Source of the DNA: Acidimicrobiaceae bacterium
Lineage (GTDB): Bacteria > Actinomycetota > Acidimicrobiia > Acidimicrobiales > Ilumatobacteraceae
NCBI GenBank assembly: GCA_003455715.1
Contig: DMQJ01000276.1
Location: 1 to 15,342 of the forward strand
Length of the DNA stretch: 15,342 nt
Direction of reading: 5' to 3'
Every line of letters begins with the position of its first letter. Position 1 is the first letter of the stretch. The translations under genes were made by a program, and so were the position numbers. The notes under the pieces were generated by a model, which worked only from the letters and a program-made list of their open reading frames with translations, was not told the DNA's origin and did no database searches. Positions 9,248 through 15,342 of the stretch are shown piece by piece.

Positions 9248-10038
9248 GTCGCCTGACGTCGCTCAACCGTTCGGTGGCGGGAAAGCGGGTCATCGTCACG
9301 GGGGCTGCATCGGGCATGGGCAGGGCGACCGCTCACCTCTTCGCCGATGAAGGCGCGTGGGTGGCAGTCGTCGATGTCAGTGCCGATCGTGTCAATGAGG
9401 TGGTCGGCGAGATTCACCGAGTTCACGGCCCCCAACGCGCCCACGGGTTCGTCACCGACGTGGGCCGCCACGACGACCTCCGTCAGTTGGTGTCCGATGT
9501 CGTCGACACAGTGGGCGGGGTCGATGCGCTGGTCAACAATGCCGGTATCTCGCTGGTCAACTCGGCCTTCCAAGAGGAAGCCGAGTACGAGGCCAACTGG
9601 GCGCGCACACTCGACGTGAACCTCACGGCTCACTCAAGGCTCATCCGGCTGTGCCTGCCGTTTCTGCGGGCAGCGGACGGCGGGGGGCGGGTGGTGAACA
9701 TCGCCTCCACGGAGGCCATCGTCACCACGGCCGGGCTCGCTGCCTATGCGGCCACCAAGGCCGGCGTGGTGGGGCTCACCAAGAGCTTTGCAGTCGAACT
9801 CGGCAGATTGGGCATCACCGTCAACTGCATCTGTCCGGGGCCGATCAACACCGGTATGACGGCACCGATCCCAGATGAAGCCAAGGAGGTGTATGCCAAG
9901 CGACGCGTGCCGCTGCGCCGCTACGGCGACCCCGAAGAGGTGGCCCACATGACCCTCAGCCTCTGCATGCCCGCCAGCAGTTTCGTCAACGGTGCCATCG
10001 TGCCTGTCGATGGAGGGATGAGTATTCGCCACACGTGA
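9244..10038 (+). CDS. Short-chain dehydrogenase/reductase (SDR), classical type
   Basis: A 264-residue NAD(P)-dependent oxidoreductase of the classical SDR family. The cofactor loop is TGAASGMGRAT (19-29); an Asp at the end of strand 2 (VAVVDVSAD) favours NAD(H) over NADP(H). NNAGIS follows, then the catalytic Ser155 (NIASTEA) and the Tyr168-x3-Lys172 pair (YAATK). PGPINTGM and a C-terminal FVNGAIVPVDGG are typical of the 3-oxoacyl-ACP-reductase/3-hydroxysteroid-dehydrogenase-like branch. The substrate is not determinable. GTG at 9244 is chosen as the start because it overlaps the PPOx stop (GTGA), implying translational coupling, and because the family N-terminus follows at once; a TTG four codons upstream is in frame but less likely. 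The gene ends 17 nt before the convergent AttH/CrtC-like gene. Confidence 0.95.
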   Translation: MSRLTSLNRSVAGKRVIVTGAASGMGRATAHLFADEGAWVAVVDVSADRVNEVVGEIHRVHGPQRAHGFVTDVGRHDDLRQLVSDVVDTVGGVDALVNNAGISLVNSAFQEEAEYEANWARTLDVNLTAHSRLIRLCLPFLRAADGGGRVVNIASTEAIVTTAGLAAYAATKAGVVGLTKSFAVELGRLGITVNCICPGPINTGMTAPIPDEAKEVYAKRRVPLRRYGDPEEVAHMTLSLCMPASSFVNGAIVPVDGGMSIRHT

Positions 10039-10055
10039 GCGGTGGCGCTGGTGCC

Positions 10056-11201
10056 TCAGCCGGCGTAGCCGTCGAGTATCCCGGTGAGCCCGGTGGGGTG
10101 CGGCCCGATGGCCAACTGCTCGAGGATGCCCTGACCGTGCTCTTGGCGACCGTCGGGCAACGTGATGGTGGCCGTGCAGAGAGCCTGCACGTGAATGTTC
10201 TCGCGTGTCAGCGCCTGAGCCACCGGGGTATCGAGGCGCTCGCCCGTGGTGACGGCTTCACCCTTCCAGGCCCCGTGGGTGAACTCGGGGTGCCCGTAGC
10301 CGATGCCCCGCATGTAGAACTCGAACTGCGGGGTGAGTCGCACGGTGCTCACCCCACCGTCCCAGTCGATGAGGTCGTATTCGAAGTGGTCGGCCCATCG
10401 GGTGCCCGGACGCCACTGCACACGCCAGTCGACGGTGCGCATCATGCGCGGCTCGGCGCCGACGGGTGCGATGGTGCCGGTCTCGTGCCACCGCCGCCCG
10501 TCGCCGAAGTCGTTGACATCGAAGTGGGTGCTCATCGACGGGAAGTTGATCGGCGCCCACAGCCAGAAGAACTGAGGGAGTGCCACCGGTGCGCCGCTCG
10601 GGCCGGCTTCGCCGACCGGCCGGATGCCCCACGACCGGTCGCGCGAACCCCAGACGTCGTCGGGCGTGATGGCATGGTGGACGCCGTCGAGTTCGATCCA
10701 ACCGCTCCACGTGCCGAACTGGGTGAGACGGGTGTAGTCGAAGAACGGCCGAACCCCGGCGCGCTGGAAGAAGTGGGGCTCCTCGATCGCGGGGGAGCGA
10801 GACTCGAAAACGAGGTCGGCCGCAATGCCCTGATCGGGAGCATCGACGCGCAGCCGTAACCGATGGAGTGGTTCCAGCACCTCCACGACGATGGGTCCGA
10901 GCGACGTCGCGTCGCGCCGATCGTCGGGTGCCCGCTGCGACCGAAAGACGCTGGTTTGCCGGCCACCGTTCACCACGCAGAACGCGGCGTCGGCGACATG
11001 ACGGTTGGGGTACAGGCCCATGGCTGCGGCGAAGTACACGCTGCCGTCGCGGGTGTAGCCGTTGAAGAAGTAGCGGTCGTAGTGGTTCAGATCGGCGGTG
11101 GCAGTGTGGGCGACCGGCACCGAAGCCTGGTGGATGGGGTAGTCGTCGAAGCTCGTCAGCACGTCGCGAACCGTATCCACCCGTGTGGCTGGCCCCCGCA
11201 C
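10056..11201 (-). CDS. AttH/CrtC-like (lipocalin-type) protein of unknown function
   Basis: A 381-residue protein without evident signal peptide or membrane segments. It resembles a family common in actinobacteria and proteobacteria with a double lipocalin-like beta-barrel related to AttH and to the carotenoid hydratase CrtC (DUF7064/DUF7065-type). Recognisable elements are NHYDRYFFNGYTRDGSVYFA near 40-60, GLYPNRHVADAAF, RLTQFGTWSGWIELDG, and the hallmark GSRDRSWGIRPVG (roughly 184-196). CrtC hydrates carotenoid double bonds and homologues often sit near steroid or lipid catabolism genes, so a hydrophobic substrate is plausible but unproven. The start is GTG at 11201, 24 nt from the divergent ctaA start; an internal GTG (VDTVRDV) is an alternative. 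No Shine-Dalgarno is seen. Confidence 0.75.
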   Translation of the reverse strand: MRGPATRVDTVRDVLTSFDDYPIHQASVPVAHTATADLNHYDRYFFNGYTRDGSVYFAAAMGLYPNRHVADAAFCVVNGGRQTSVFRSQRAPDDRRDATSLGPIVVEVLEPLHRLRLRVDAPDQGIAADLVFESRSPAIEEPHFFQRAGVRPFFDYTRLTQFGTWSGWIELDGVHHAITPDDVWGSRDRSWGIRPVGEAGPSGAPVALPQFFWLWAPINFPSMSTHFDVNDFGDGRRWHETGTIAPVGAEPRMMRTVDWRVQWRPGTRWADHFEYDLIDWDGGVSTVRLTPQFEFYMRGIGYGHPEFTHGAWKGEAVTTGERLDTPVAQALTRENIHVQALCTATITLPDGRQEHGQGILEQLAIGPHPTGLTGILDGYAG

Positions 11202-11213
11202 TGTGACGCGCCG

Positions 11214-11219
11214 TAGCCT
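11214..11219 (+). promoter_or_regulatory. -10 box of ctaA, leaderless arrangement
   Basis: TAGCCT fits TANNNT and ends exactly 6 nt before the ctaA ATG at 11226, the same geometry as TATCCT before uvrC. No Shine-Dalgarno lies between them, which is consistent with transcription starting at the start codon. No clear -35 box is seen in the 24-nt divergent gap or the adjoining coding DNA. Confidence 0.5.
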
Positions 11220-11225
11220 GTCGGC

Positions 11226-12263
11226 ATGTCACGTCTCACAGCACTCGTTCGTCGGGTGCGAGCGGAAGGTTTCACTCCGCGCGAGTTCCGCACGGTTGCC
11301 ATCACGGCATTGGTGCTCCTCTCGGTCATCGTCGTCACGGGTGGAGCAGTGCGTCTGTCGGGTTCCGGCCTGGGCTGCGACGACTGGCCGAACTGCAACA
11401 ACGAACGCTTCATCGACGTCTCCACCGGCCATGCCGCAGTGGAGAACATCAATCGGCTGTTCACCTTCTTGGTCGGCTTCGGTGTTCTGCTTGCCGCGCT
11501 GGCGGCCTGGTACCGGCGGCCGCGGCGGCGCGACCTGGTGGTGTACGGCCTGGTGATGCTCATCGGTGTGCCGGCGCAGGGCCTGGTCGGCGCGGTGGTG
11601 GTGTGGACCGATCTGCATCCCGCGGCGGTGCAGTGGCACTTCTTGTTGTCGATGGTGCTGGTTGCCGCCGCCGTGATGATGCTCGTGCGCGCCGGCGAGC
11701 CCGACGGCCCGCGTCGCATCGCCACCGTGGTGCCCCGGGTCCGCAGGCGTGTCCGCCTGCTGGCGGTGTGGACCAGCATCACCGTCGTCCTAGGCACGAT
11801 TGTCACCAACACCGGCCCTCACGCCGGCGACGAGTACGCCAAGCGCTTCTGGGGCATCGCAGACGTCGACGCCAGTGGTGAGCGCATCTTCCGGGTGAAC
11901 GGCGACGCATTGTCGTGGGTGTCGCGCGTCCACGGCGTGGTGGTGTGGGTCACCGTGGCCGTTGCCTTCTCGCTGCTCTGGACCCTGCGGAATCTTCGGA
12001 AAGACCGCGGGATGCTCGATGCACCGCTCACGGCGTGGCTGCTGGTGGCCATCGTGCAAGGCTCGGTCGGTTACGTGCAGTATTCCGCCGGGCTGCCGGT
12101 GGGCCTGGTGGCCGTTCACCTTGCTGGTGCCACAACGCTGGTGGGTATCACCACGTGGTTGTGGGCCGCCACGAGCACCACCGCCGAGCGTGCGGGCGAC
12201 ATGGTGGAGCGCGTGGCCGGTCGTACTCGCCGCCCGAGGCGGGGCACATCCCTCGGATCCTGA
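11226..12263 (+). CDS. ctaA: Heme A synthase (COX15/CtaA family)
   Basis: Heme A synthase oxidises the C8 methyl group of heme O to give heme A for cytochrome aa3 oxidase, in the cytoplasmic membrane. The 345-residue protein has about eight membrane helices in two homologous four-helix halves. Family marks: GGAVRLSGSGLGCDDWPNC with the extracytoplasmic cysteine pair C51 and C57; TNTGPHAG (194-201); and heme-ligand histidine candidates H138 (QWHF), H236 (RVHG) and H298 (AVHLAG). The first-half position read as Glu-x-x-His in B. subtilis CtaA is ENIN here: Glu73 is kept, and the His is replaced by Asn76. I recall the same Asn in many actinobacterial homologues. A basic cytoplasmic tail (RTRRPRR) ends the protein. 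The next gene starts 5 nt after the stop, so the two are probably cotranscribed. Confidence 0.93.
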   Translation: MSRLTALVRRVRAEGFTPREFRTVAITALVLLSVIVVTGGAVRLSGSGLGCDDWPNCNNERFIDVSTGHAAVENINRLFTFLVGFGVLLAALAAWYRRPRRRDLVVYGLVMLIGVPAQGLVGAVVVWTDLHPAAVQWHFLLSMVLVAAAVMMLVRAGEPDGPRRIATVVPRVRRRVRLLAVWTSITVVLGTIVTNTGPHAGDEYAKRFWGIADVDASGERIFRVNGDALSWVSRVHGVVVWVTVAVAFSLLWTLRNLRKDRGMLDAPLTAWLLVAIVQGSVGYVQYSAGLPVGLVAVHLAGATTLVGITTWLWAATSTTAERAGDMVERVAGRTRRPRRGTSLGS

Positions 12264-12268
12264 GGCGC

Positions 12269-13789
12269 ATGGCTCGCCGCGATGTCGCTGTCAGCGGCGT
12301 GCTGTGGGGGCTGGGTGCGTCAATCGTCGTGGCATCGAGCCGCGCGGCCTCGGCGGTGGCGGTGCAGGCCGACGACCTCCTCAATCTGTTCGTGATCGAT
12401 CACGATGGATCCAGCCCTGGTCGGGCAGCGTGGGCTCGCTTCTGGGCGCAGCTCGAGGCGTGGGGTACGGGTGAAACCGACCACTTCTCGCCGTTGGGGT
12501 CGGGCCTCGACATCTGGATCAAGCGGTGGATGGTGGAGCAGCCGTTCGGTCTCTCGATGCACCAGACCCATCACCTGGCCTTCCTCGTTGCCGCGCTGCT
12601 GTCGTTCGTCGCTGCCACGCAGTTGGTCCGTCACGCGCTCGGTGTGTCGGCGTCGTCGTGCGCCGTACCCGTCGCCATCGGGTGGGCGGCGTGCGCGCAG
12701 GTCACCACCGTGTGGTCCACCTACGACCCGCTCGTCGTTCACCCCACGTACGGCGTGTTGGTCACCGCCGTCGGCTTGTGGTTCCTGGTTGCGGTTCAGC
12801 ACGTCGTGGCCCGGCCGGAGCACCGCCGGTGGAGGTTCGCCGCAGCAGGGCTGGGGGTGACGGGTGTTGCCCTCTACGTGGGGTTCACCGTGTTCGTCGT
12901 TGCTGCTCTGGCGTTGGTGCTGTGGCCCACCCGCGCCCTGCCTCGTTCAGAGCGGCTGCGCTCGCAGCGCATCCCCCTAATGTGGGCGCTGCTGCCCGCA
13001 GCAGGGTTGGTGCTCGTCACCCGCGTGTGGAGCGCCATGATGAGCGAGTCGGTGTACGAAGGCACGTCGGTGCAGTTCGGGTTGTCGTCAATCACCGGCA
13101 CGTCGTCGGGCACCTACAGCACATTGCCGATGGCCAACTGGGGCCGGGCTCGGGTCGCGGCCGAGGCATCGGGCGTGGAGTTCGGCCTGCCGTCGCCATG
13201 GTGGCTGACGGGCCTGCTGGCGGCAGCAGCGGCATGGTGGTGGGCCTACGGACGATCGGCGAGCACCTCGCCGACCACAACGATGGGAGTCGACGACAGC
13301 CGCCCCTCGGGCGCACGCTCTCTGGCGGTGTGTCTGGTCGTGGTGGGCATCGGCTCGGTATCACTGTTCGCTCTCACCGGGTTGTGGGGTCCGTACCTCA
13401 GCGTGCCGGGCAACACCTACATGGGTGCCTCGTCCACCTACTGGGTGTGCTCGGCTGTGTTGGGCATCTGCTTGCTTCGGGCGGCGCAACGCTCGGGCAT
13501 GTGGGCGGGCGTTGCGCTGGTGGCCGTGGCATCGCTGGCCGTCGTGCAATGGAGTGTCAACGACGCCGTCGTAGAGGTAGAGCGTCGGTCGCCCTCGCCG
13601 TTCGGAGTCGATCTGGTCGAGTTCATCGACAGCGGCGTCCCTGCCGACGAGCCTGCCCGCTGCGACGCCCTCGGCGGCGTCCCCCAGGCGGCCGACCTCG
13701 ATCGGTGGTACGACCGCCTCAACGCCGTGTACGCGGAGCGGCACGGCGAGCCGTTCTGCTCGTCGGTGCCTACTCCGTCAGGCCCTTGA
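12269..13789 (+). CDS. Polytopic membrane protein, possible GT-C-type glycosyltransferase
   Basis: A 506-residue integral membrane protein with about ten hydrophobic segments; I do not recognise a named family. After the first helix comes an acidic pair in a periplasmic-side position, QADDLLN (D35, D36), and then HFSPLGSGLDIW (from H72). An acidic first-loop motif followed by a short amphipathic stretch with 'FSPL' is seen in GT-C-fold glycosyltransferases that use lipid-linked sugars, so that is my best guess. A long loop (about 254-310) is Ser/Thr/Gly-rich (SSITGTSSGTYS). The C-terminal 70 residues are soluble and contain two cysteines (ARC ... PFC). ATG at 12269 is 5 nt after the ctaA stop, with a weak TGAGG upstream. 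A much longer open frame extends upstream inside ctaA but is an overlap artefact. The 3' end overlaps the small gene on the other strand by 20 nt. Confidence 0.7.
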   Translation: MARRDVAVSGVLWGLGASIVVASSRAASAVAVQADDLLNLFVIDHDGSSPGRAAWARFWAQLEAWGTGETDHFSPLGSGLDIWIKRWMVEQPFGLSMHQTHHLAFLVAALLSFVAATQLVRHALGVSASSCAVPVAIGWAACAQVTTVWSTYDPLVVHPTYGVLVTAVGLWFLVAVQHVVARPEHRRWRFAAAGLGVTGVALYVGFTVFVVAALALVLWPTRALPRSERLRSQRIPLMWALLPAAGLVLVTRVWSAMMSESVYEGTSVQFGLSSITGTSSGTYSTLPMANWGRARVAAEASGVEFGLPSPWWLTGLLAAAAAWWWAYGRSASTSPTTTMGVDDSRPSGARSLAVCLVVVGIGSVSLFALTGLWGPYLSVPGNTYMGASSTYWVCSAVLGICLLRAAQRSGMWAGVALVAVASLAVVQWSVNDAVVEVERRSPSPFGVDLVEFIDSGVPADEPARCDALGGVPQAADLDRWYDRLNAVYAERHGEPFCSSVPTPSGP

Positions 13790-13967
13790 CGAACTGGCCG
13801 ACCTTGTCGATGAGCGCGGCGAAGAAGTTGCCGACGCCTTTCACGAAATCCATCGTGGCCTGTGCCGAGCCGCCCGGGTCTTGCCATAGGTGAATCGCCA
13901 GGAAGGCAATCACGAGGTAGAGCGCGATGCGGCCTGCAGCCTTGAGTTGTTCGAGCAGCGCTGCCAT
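13770..13967 (-). CDS. Small membrane protein with amphipathic C-terminal helix
   Basis: A 65-residue protein. Residues about 9-28 (KAAGRIALYLVIAFLAIHLW) form one hydrophobic, probably membrane-spanning helix. After a QDPGGSAQ turn, residues about 38-62 (MDFVKGVGNFFAALIDKVGQ and onward) form an amphipathic helix with Phe/Val/Leu on one face and Lys/Asp on the other. The start is well supported: GGAGGT lies 6 nt before the ATG, the strongest Shine-Dalgarno in the window. An in-frame extension upstream exists but crosses the NMO-like gene's end and has low-complexity Ser/Arg composition, so I reject it. No named family is recognised; similar short 'LW.DP.GSA' proteins may be conserved in actinobacteria. 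Its 3' end is antisense to the last 20 nt of the membrane-protein gene. The function could be structural, a membrane-stress peptide or toxin-like; none is shown. Confidence 0.7.
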   Translation of the reverse strand: MAALLEQLKAAGRIALYLVIAFLAIHLWQDPGGSAQATMDFVKGVGNFFAALIDKVGQFVKGLTE

Positions 13968-13973
13968 GGGGTG

Positions 13974-13979
13974 ACCTCC
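13974..13979 (-). promoter_or_regulatory. Strong Shine-Dalgarno of the 65-residue membrane protein
   Basis: GGAGGT on the minus strand, 6 nt before the ATG at 13967. It fixes the start of the small gene and contrasts with most first-in-operon genes here, which have no ribosome binding site. Confidence 0.8.
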
Positions 13980-14003
13980 GTGTATGCCAAACACGCCCAG
14001 GTC

Positions 14004-14019
14004 TCCACCCGCTGGTGGA
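14004..14019 (-). other. Short hairpin just after the NMO-like gene
   Basis: TCCACC-CGCT-GGTGGA is a perfect 6-bp stem with a 4-nt loop, starting 4 nt past the NMO-like stop codon and 25 nt before the small gene's Shine-Dalgarno. No U-tract follows, so it is at best an atypical terminator, or a structure in the leader of the small gene. A TAGCCT (complement of 14020-14025) overlapping the NMO-like stop could be a -10 box for the small gene. Confidence 0.3.
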
Positions 14020-14022
14020 AGG

Positions 14023-14976
14023 CTACACGTATCGACCCAGTTGGGTGAGGCATTCGCGGAACGCTCGGACCGTGCCGTGGATGATCGACTCCACCGGCTC
14101 GACCGATTCGACTCGGCCGGCAACCTGGCCGGTGAGTGCGATGGCAGCTTCCATGTCGCCGCCGAAGTACAGGTCGAGGGCTCGGCCGAACACCGAGAGG
14201 TCGACCTGCTGCTCGCGCTCGAGCCGGGAGGTGAACTCTGTGCGGAGGGCCCGCAGCCCTGGCCGACCGAAGCGGTTGAGGAACACGGTGTCGGTCTCGG
14301 CGGCGTCGACGATGGCCTGCTTCCAGTTGTGGTGTACCGGCGACTCGGCAGCGCTCACCATTCGGGTGCCCATCTGCACGCCTTCTGCGCCGAGGGCGAA
14401 CGCGGCGGCCATGCTTGGACCGTCAGTGATGCCGCCGGCCGCAATGATGGGTACGTCGACCTTGCTGGCCACCAGCGGCAACAGCACCATCGTGCTCACG
14501 TCACGCGGGTTCTTGAAGCCGCCGCCCTCACCGCCTTCCACCACCAATCCGTCGACGCCGGCATCGACCGCCTTCAGCGCCGCGGCCAGCGTCGGGACCA
14601 CGTGGAAGACGGTGAGCCCGGCCCCCTTCAGCGTGGCGGTGTACTTCGTGGGGTCGCCTGCTGACGTGGTAACGAAGCGCACGCCCTGCTCGATGACGAA
14701 CTCGGCAATGGACGGATCGCGCACGAATGCTTGGGCGATGTTGACCCCGAAGGGACGGCTGGTGAGTTCGCGCATGCGCACGATCTCGGCGCGCACGTTG
14801 TCGAGTTCTCCGCTCGACGTCTCGATGATGCCGAGCGCGCCCGCGTTGCTGACGGCTGACGCCAACTGGCTGCGGGCGATCCAGCCCATCGGGGCCTGGA
14901 CGATCGGATAGTCGACGCCGAGCAGTTCGCTGACACGATTGCGGATGGGCGGGGGAGGGGCGACCTCGGTACTCAT
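14023..14976 (-). CDS. Nitronate monooxygenase-like FMN oxidoreductase
   Basis: A 317-residue TIM-barrel flavoprotein of the 2-nitropropane dioxygenase/NMO superfamily. Visible marks: LLGVDYPIVQAPMGWIARSQ at the N-terminus, LASAVSNAGALGII, then GVDGLVVEGGEGGGFKNP, and the FMN-phosphate loops IIAAGGITDG and LGAEGVQMGTRMV. In class I nitronate monooxygenases the glycine-rich loop reads GGHxG with a catalytic His; here Phe154 occupies that place. Many actinobacterial relatives of this kind are annotated as NMO but probably act on other substrates, for example acyl-CoA or steroid-ring intermediates (the IpdC type is one to compare). The ATG at 14976 overlaps the stop of the upstream histidine-phosphatase gene (ATGA), implying coupling. 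No separate Shine-Dalgarno is needed or clearly seen. Confidence 0.9.
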   Translation of the reverse strand: MSTEVAPPPPIRNRVSELLGVDYPIVQAPMGWIARSQLASAVSNAGALGIIETSSGELDNVRAEIVRMRELTSRPFGVNIAQAFVRDPSIAEFVIEQGVRFVTTSAGDPTKYTATLKGAGLTVFHVVPTLAAALKAVDAGVDGLVVEGGEGGGFKNPRDVSTMVLLPLVASKVDVPIIAAGGITDGPSMAAAFALGAEGVQMGTRMVSAAESPVHHNWKQAIVDAAETDTVFLNRFGRPGLRALRTEFTSRLEREQQVDLSVFGRALDLYFGGDMEAAIALTGQVAGRVESVEPVESIIHGTVRAFRECLTQLGRYV

Positions 14977-15342
14977 GACAGCACCGGATCGTACAGATGA
15001 TGGCAATCGTTGGCCGTCACCACGACCGGGCCCACAGGGCTGAGCCGCAGCTGGGAGATGCTGGTGTTCTCCACCGTCAGCCAGGCGCTGCGGTGGATGC
15101 CGAACACGTGCGCAAGGTAGGCACCGATCACCCCACCGTGGCACACCACGGCGATGCACTGCCCCCGATGCTGCTCGGCGAGCGACTCGACCACCGCGGC
15201 GACGCGGGCGCGGAAGGCGTCGTCGCCTTCTGCCCCAGGAATGCCGTCCCACCGGCCGGTGAGGCTCCACGCCACCCACTCGGGGTCGCGGGCCGCAGCC
15301 CGTCGGCGGAACTCACCGTTGCTCCAGTCGCCGACGCGTACC
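14973..15342 (-). CDS. Histidine phosphatase (phosphoglycerate mutase-like) family protein (5' partial)
   Basis: The frame is open to the window edge, so the N-terminus, with the RHGxT phospho-histidine motif, is missing. The visible 122 residues begin VRVGDWSNGEFRRRAAARDP and continue GIPGAEGDDAFRARVAAVVE. The second catalytic histidine is in VVCHGGVIGAYLAHVFGI, a classic histidine-phosphatase motif. The protein ends DCHHLYDPVLS. The family includes phosphoglycerate mutases, alpha-ribazole phosphatase (CobC) and broad small-molecule phosphatases; the substrate cannot be assigned. It is coupled to the NMO-like gene by a 4-nt ATGA overlap. Confidence 0.88.
   Translation of the reverse strand, partial: VRVGDWSNGEFRRRAAARDPEWVAWSLTGRWDGIPGAEGDDAFRARVAAVVESLAEQHRGQCIAVVCHGGVIGAYLAHVFGIHRSAWLTVENTSISQLRLSPVGPVVVTANDCHHLYDPVLS

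Noticed and set aside
13968..14123. In-frame 52-residue upstream extension of the small membrane protein
   Set aside because: It overlaps the NMO-like coding region, has Ser/Arg low-complexity composition, and the strong GGAGGT lies before the internal ATG.
14976..15279. Upstream extension of the NMO-like frame to a start near 15279
   Set aside because: It runs through the histidine-phosphatase gene in another frame; ATG at 14976 gives the normal family N-terminus and an ATGA overlap.

Overview
The window is GC-rich, densely coding DNA (roughly two thirds G+C by eye) from a bacterial chromosome. Actinomycetota-type content dominates: two candidate F420-dependent enzymes (a luciferase-like LLM oxidoreductase and a PPOx-fold protein), an actinobacterial-style heme A synthase, frequent GTG starts, and several genes whose start codon sits exactly where a transcript would begin (leaderless). 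I favour Acidimicrobiia (Ilumatobacter-like) within the phylum, but that finer placement is an inference. There are no tRNA or rRNA genes, CRISPR arrays, insertion sequences or phage genes, and no gene-free stretch longer than about 65 bases.

Layout. (1) 1-4014, plus strand: uvrA (5' end outside the window) followed 9 nt later by an MFS transporter. (2) 4026-6819: a rhomboid-fold membrane protein without the catalytic residues (minus strand), divergent by 25 nt from uvrC (plus strand). The two nucleotide-excision-repair genes uvrA and uvrC thus lie within 7 kb. (3) 6813-10038: a divergent pair of two-gene operons. On the minus strand a TetR regulator fused to a SnoaL/NTF2-like domain is followed by an LLM F420 oxidoreductase. 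On the plus strand a PPOx/F420-type protein is followed by a short-chain dehydrogenase (SDR). The stops of uvrC and the LLM gene overlap. (4) 10056-13789: an AttH/CrtC-like lipocalin-type protein (minus) divergent from ctaA, which is followed by a polytopic membrane protein that may be a GT-C-type glycosyltransferase. (5) 13770-15342, minus strand: a 65-residue membrane peptide with an amphipathic tail, a nitronate-monooxygenase-like flavoprotein lacking the usual histidine, and the C-terminal part of a histidine phosphatase running off the window.

How it works together. uvrA and uvrC supply the damage-recognition and incision proteins of nucleotide excision repair; uvrB is not visible. The 6.8-10.0 kb block looks like a small locus for metabolising a hydrophobic compound: two F420-type redox proteins and an SDR around one TetR regulator that carries its own small-molecule-binding-type domain. 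The neighbouring AttH/CrtC-like protein may belong to the same lipid or steroid theme. ctaA serves cytochrome aa3 oxidase assembly. The most unusual items are the TetR-SnoaL fusion, the catalytically dead rhomboid with overlapping divergent -10 boxes next to uvrC, and the short amphipathic membrane protein.
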